Shown piece after piece: positions 11,988 through 13,839 of a DNA stretch of 13,839 nucleotides (position 1 is the first letter of the stretch; each line of letters opens with the position of its first letter). Source of the DNA: JBIOWF01 sp044868295 (GTDB lineage Bacteria; Actinomycetota; Actinomycetes; Streptosporangiales; Streptosporangiaceae); NCBI GenBank assembly GCA_044868295.1, contig JBIOWF010000250.1, positions 1 through 13,839 on the forward strand, written 5' to 3'. The notes under the pieces were generated by a model, which ran no database searches, was not told the origin of the DNA, and saw only the letters and a list, made by a program, of their open reading frames with translations. A program made the translations under genes and the position numbers.

Positions 11988-12928
11988 TTGCGGATCCTCA
12001 TCCGGGTGCTGCCGACCAAATAGCCCCACGAGGTCCAGGCCAGGCCGACGACGATCGCCACGGCCCGCAGCAGCCCGGCGAGATCACCCCGCGTCGCCTC
12101 GCTCACTCCGCGAAGCACCCCCAGAGGCAGCGTCCTCATCGCGTGGCGCCGTTCGCTGGAAAGGCCGTCCCCGGCCCCGACACTGTGTGTGACGAGGGCC
12201 TTGGACAGGCCCTCGGCGAAGCACCTGGCCAGGAAGTAGGAGAAGCACGACCGCTCCGCCGGCACCTTGTGGCCGATGGCCGCGGTCGGCTCGAAGATCA
12301 TCACGGAACCGGGGCGCCGCTGGGACAGCCGGATGCAGAACTCCGTCTCCTCACAGCCCAGCGGCCGGCTCTTACGCCCCTGCACATTGCGCCCGATCCC
12401 CGTACTGAACCCGCCGACCGCGCTGACGGCCTCCTTGCGGAAGATCGCGTTGCCCCCCATCACGTTGCGGATGGGGGCCCGGTCGACGGGCATGCCCCGG
12501 TAGGTGCAGCCGACGATCCAGTCGAACTCCTCGGGGAACCAGCGCGGACGCCCGCCCGCCGCCCACAGGGGCCTGGTCAGCCCGCCCACGCCCACCACGG
12601 CCTGGTCGGCGAAGTTCGCCTCCAGGGCGGCCAGCCACTCCGGGTCGGCCACAGCGTCGTCGTCCAGGAACGCGACCAGATCGCCCGTCGCGGTCTCCAC
12701 CCCGGTGTTCTTCCCCCCGGACAGCCCGCGCTCGTGGGTGTTCTCCACGACGATCGCGTCCGTGTACTCCCGCTTCACCTTGAGGTGCAGATCCGGGTTG
12801 TGGTCGACCACGATGATCAGCTCGTGCGGGTTCCGTCGCTGTCCGCGCACCGAGTCGACCGCGGCCCTGATGTCGGCCCAGCGATCCTCGGTGTACACGC
12901 AGATGACGACAGAGGTCCTCAGTGTCAT
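11984..12928 (-). CDS. GT2-family glycosyltransferase with C-terminal hydrophobic helix
   Basis: The product is 314 aa with a GT-A fold. It has SVVICVYTEDRW at the N-terminus, GLSGGKNTG (68-76), the metal-binding acidic cluster AFLDDD (86-91), RNVMGGNAIFRKEAV (154-168) and the acceptor/catalytic CEETEF (192-197). A YFLARCFAEGLSKA segment (230-243) is followed by one hydrophobic stretch (about 284-305) that probably tethers the enzyme to the inner face of the membrane. GT2 enzymes move a sugar from a nucleotide donor to a growing glycan or lipid carrier; donor and acceptor cannot be read from sequence. ATG 12928 overlaps the upstream glycosyltransferase stop as ATGA, and its own stop overlaps the deacetylase start in the same way, so the three proteins are tightly co-expressed. 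Confidence 0.93.
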   Translation of the reverse strand: MTLRTSVVICVYTEDRWADIRAAVDSVRGQRRNPHELIIVVDHNPDLHLKVKREYTDAIVVENTHERGLSGGKNTGVETATGDLVAFLDDDAVADPEWLAALEANFADQAVVGVGGLTRPLWAAGGRPRWFPEEFDWIVGCTYRGMPVDRAPIRNVMGGNAIFRKEAVSAVGGFSTGIGRNVQGRKSRPLGCEETEFCIRLSQRRPGSVMIFEPTAAIGHKVPAERSCFSYFLARCFAEGLSKALVTHSVGAGDGLSSERRHAMRTLPLGVLRGVSEATRGDLAGLLRAVAIVVGLAWTSWGYLVGSTRMRIRK

Positions 12929-13755
12929 GCGGCACCCTGGTCGGCGGCTGGAGCGGTGGTGCGGGCGGGCGCGACGGAAACCGGACGCCACCATTCCTTC
13001 ATGATCGTACGCAGCACGCGCAGGCCGTCCCGGACGGCGTGCAGGTTGCTCTCCCCGTGGATGCGGCAGCGCTCATGGCTGGGCACCTCGTGGATGCGCA
13101 GTCCGGCACGGGCCGCGCGGATGTTCATCAAGGTCTCCACTTCGAAGCCCGCGCAGTCCAGGTCGAGCACGGGCAGGTGGCGGGCCCAGAACGCGTTGTA
13201 TCCGTAGCACAGGTCGGTGTAGCGGGTCCCGTAGATCCGGTTCACGAGGCTCCGGAGCGCGGTGTTGCCCAGCTTACGAGTGAAAGTGAGATCGTCGCTC
13301 CCGCCTCCGGGAATGTACCGGGATCCCTTGGCGAAGTCGGCGCCCGTCACAAGGGCGCTCACGAACTGGATGATCTCGCGGCCGTCGGTGGAGCCGTCGG
13401 CGTCGATCATCACGATGATCTCTCCGGTGCACGCGGCGAATCCCTCGGCCAGCGCGTCCCCCTTGCCCCGGCCGCGCTGGTGCACCACGCGGAGGTTGGG
13501 CCGGAGGCGGCGGGCGACCTTGATGGTGTCGTCGGTCGAATGGCCGTCGACCAGCACCACCTCATGGACCCAGTGCGGCAGGGTGGCGAAGACGTGCGGC
13601 AGGTTCTCCGCCTCGTTCATGGCGGGAACGACGACGCTGACGGTGGGCGTGATGGCCAGATTGGGGCTGAGCGTGGTCAGGCGGTCGGCAGTCGGCAGCG
13701 GCCGCAGGGGGGCGAACTGAGACTTGACGCTGTGCTCGGTGATCTCGGGACTCAT
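12925..13755 (-). CDS. GT2-family glycosyltransferase, polyprenyl-phosphate sugar synthase-like (DPM1-type)
   Basis: The 276-aa product has a GT-A domain starting near residue 36: VSVVVPAMNEAENL (39-52), VVLVDGHSTDDT (66-77), QRGRGKGDALAEG (93-105), the metal motif IDADGSTDG (117-125) and CYGYNAFW (183-190). This set resembles dolichyl/polyprenyl-phosphate mannose or glucose synthases and relatives that load a sugar onto a lipid carrier. No membrane helix is visible, so it is probably peripheral. The first 35 residues are extra to the fold. ATG 13755 is the best visible start, with only a distant AGGA upstream. It is the first gene seen of a three-gene operon with a second GT2 enzyme and a deacetylase; 84 bases to the window edge show no clear promoter, so the operon may begin further upstream. 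Confidence 0.92.
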   Translation of the reverse strand: MSPEITEHSVKSQFAPLRPLPTADRLTTLSPNLAITPTVSVVVPAMNEAENLPHVFATLPHWVHEVVLVDGHSTDDTIKVARRLRPNLRVVHQRGRGKGDALAEGFAACTGEIIVMIDADGSTDGREIIQFVSALVTGADFAKGSRYIPGGGSDDLTFTRKLGNTALRSLVNRIYGTRYTDLCYGYNAFWARHLPVLDLDCAGFEVETLMNIRAARAGLRIHEVPSHERCRIHGESNLHAVRDGLRVLRTIMKEWWRPVSVAPARTTAPAADQGAA

Positions 13756-13839
13756 GGTGACTGAGGTGTCCTTCCGGGCGGTCTGTCATGAGCGGAGACT
13801 GCCGACGGACCGGCGCGACTGGATGGAGAAGCGAGCTCC

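Noticed and set aside
11988..12029. Upstream starts for the deacetylase and for the second glycosyltransferase (12994)
   Set aside because: Both would give unrelated Arg/Pro-rich leaders and lose the ATGA overlaps and, for the deacetylase, the ribosome binding site.
12143..13207. Long plus-strand open frame across both glycosyltransferases
   Set aside because: It spans two real genes on the other strand and reads as His/Gly/Arg-rich noise.

Overview
The window is very GC-rich and gene-dense. It reads as chromosome of a Gram-positive actinobacterium, most likely of the Streptosporangiales (Nonomuraea/Streptosporangium-like). That placement is inference from gene content: transmembrane Ser/Thr kinases with an HRDYKPEN catalytic loop and Cys-paired ectodomains, a DUF2510 membrane protein, orn next to tRNA-His, and several TANNNT -10 boxes 6-7 nt upstream of an ATG, which suggests leaderless transcripts. 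I see no insertion sequence, phage gene, CRISPR array or rRNA. No stretch longer than 300 bases lacks a gene; the longest gap is the 200 bases at 2787-2986.

Layout, left to right. (1) tRNA-His, orn (oligoribonuclease) and a DUF2510 single-pass membrane protein, all on the minus strand. The DUF2510 gene has a candidate leaderless promoter abutting a perfect 9-9-9 inverted repeat. (2) An ATP-dependent DNA ligase-like gene whose catalytic motifs look destroyed: the motif I lysine is Gln, motif IV Glu is Lys, the second motif V Lys is Asp, and a segment between motifs III and IIIa is missing. (3) A minus-strand signalling block transcribed from high to low coordinates: a transmembrane Ser/Thr kinase with three Cys-paired extracellular domains, then a second kinase with a Pro/Thr-rich outer segment between two membrane helices, then a pseudokinase with one extracellular Ig-like domain. 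The second kinase's stop codon directly abuts the pseudokinase ATG. (4) A divergent pair, a pyridoxamine-phosphate-oxidase-like flavoprotein and a MocR-type GntR/aminotransferase regulator, with AGTGGAC half-sites between them. (5) An amidase-like gene convergent with, and overlapping, the MocR gene. (6) A minus-strand operon of two GT2 glycosyltransferases and a NodB-type polysaccharide deacetylase, joined by two ATGA overlaps and probably continuing upstream beyond the window.

Much of the window concerns the cell envelope: glycan synthesis and trimming, a wall-amidase-like protein, and sensory kinases facing outward. The kinase-kinase-pseudokinase block is the best candidate for an undescribed signalling module, and the active-site-dead ligase homologue is the clearest single oddity. 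All assignments come from reading motifs; no database search was run.
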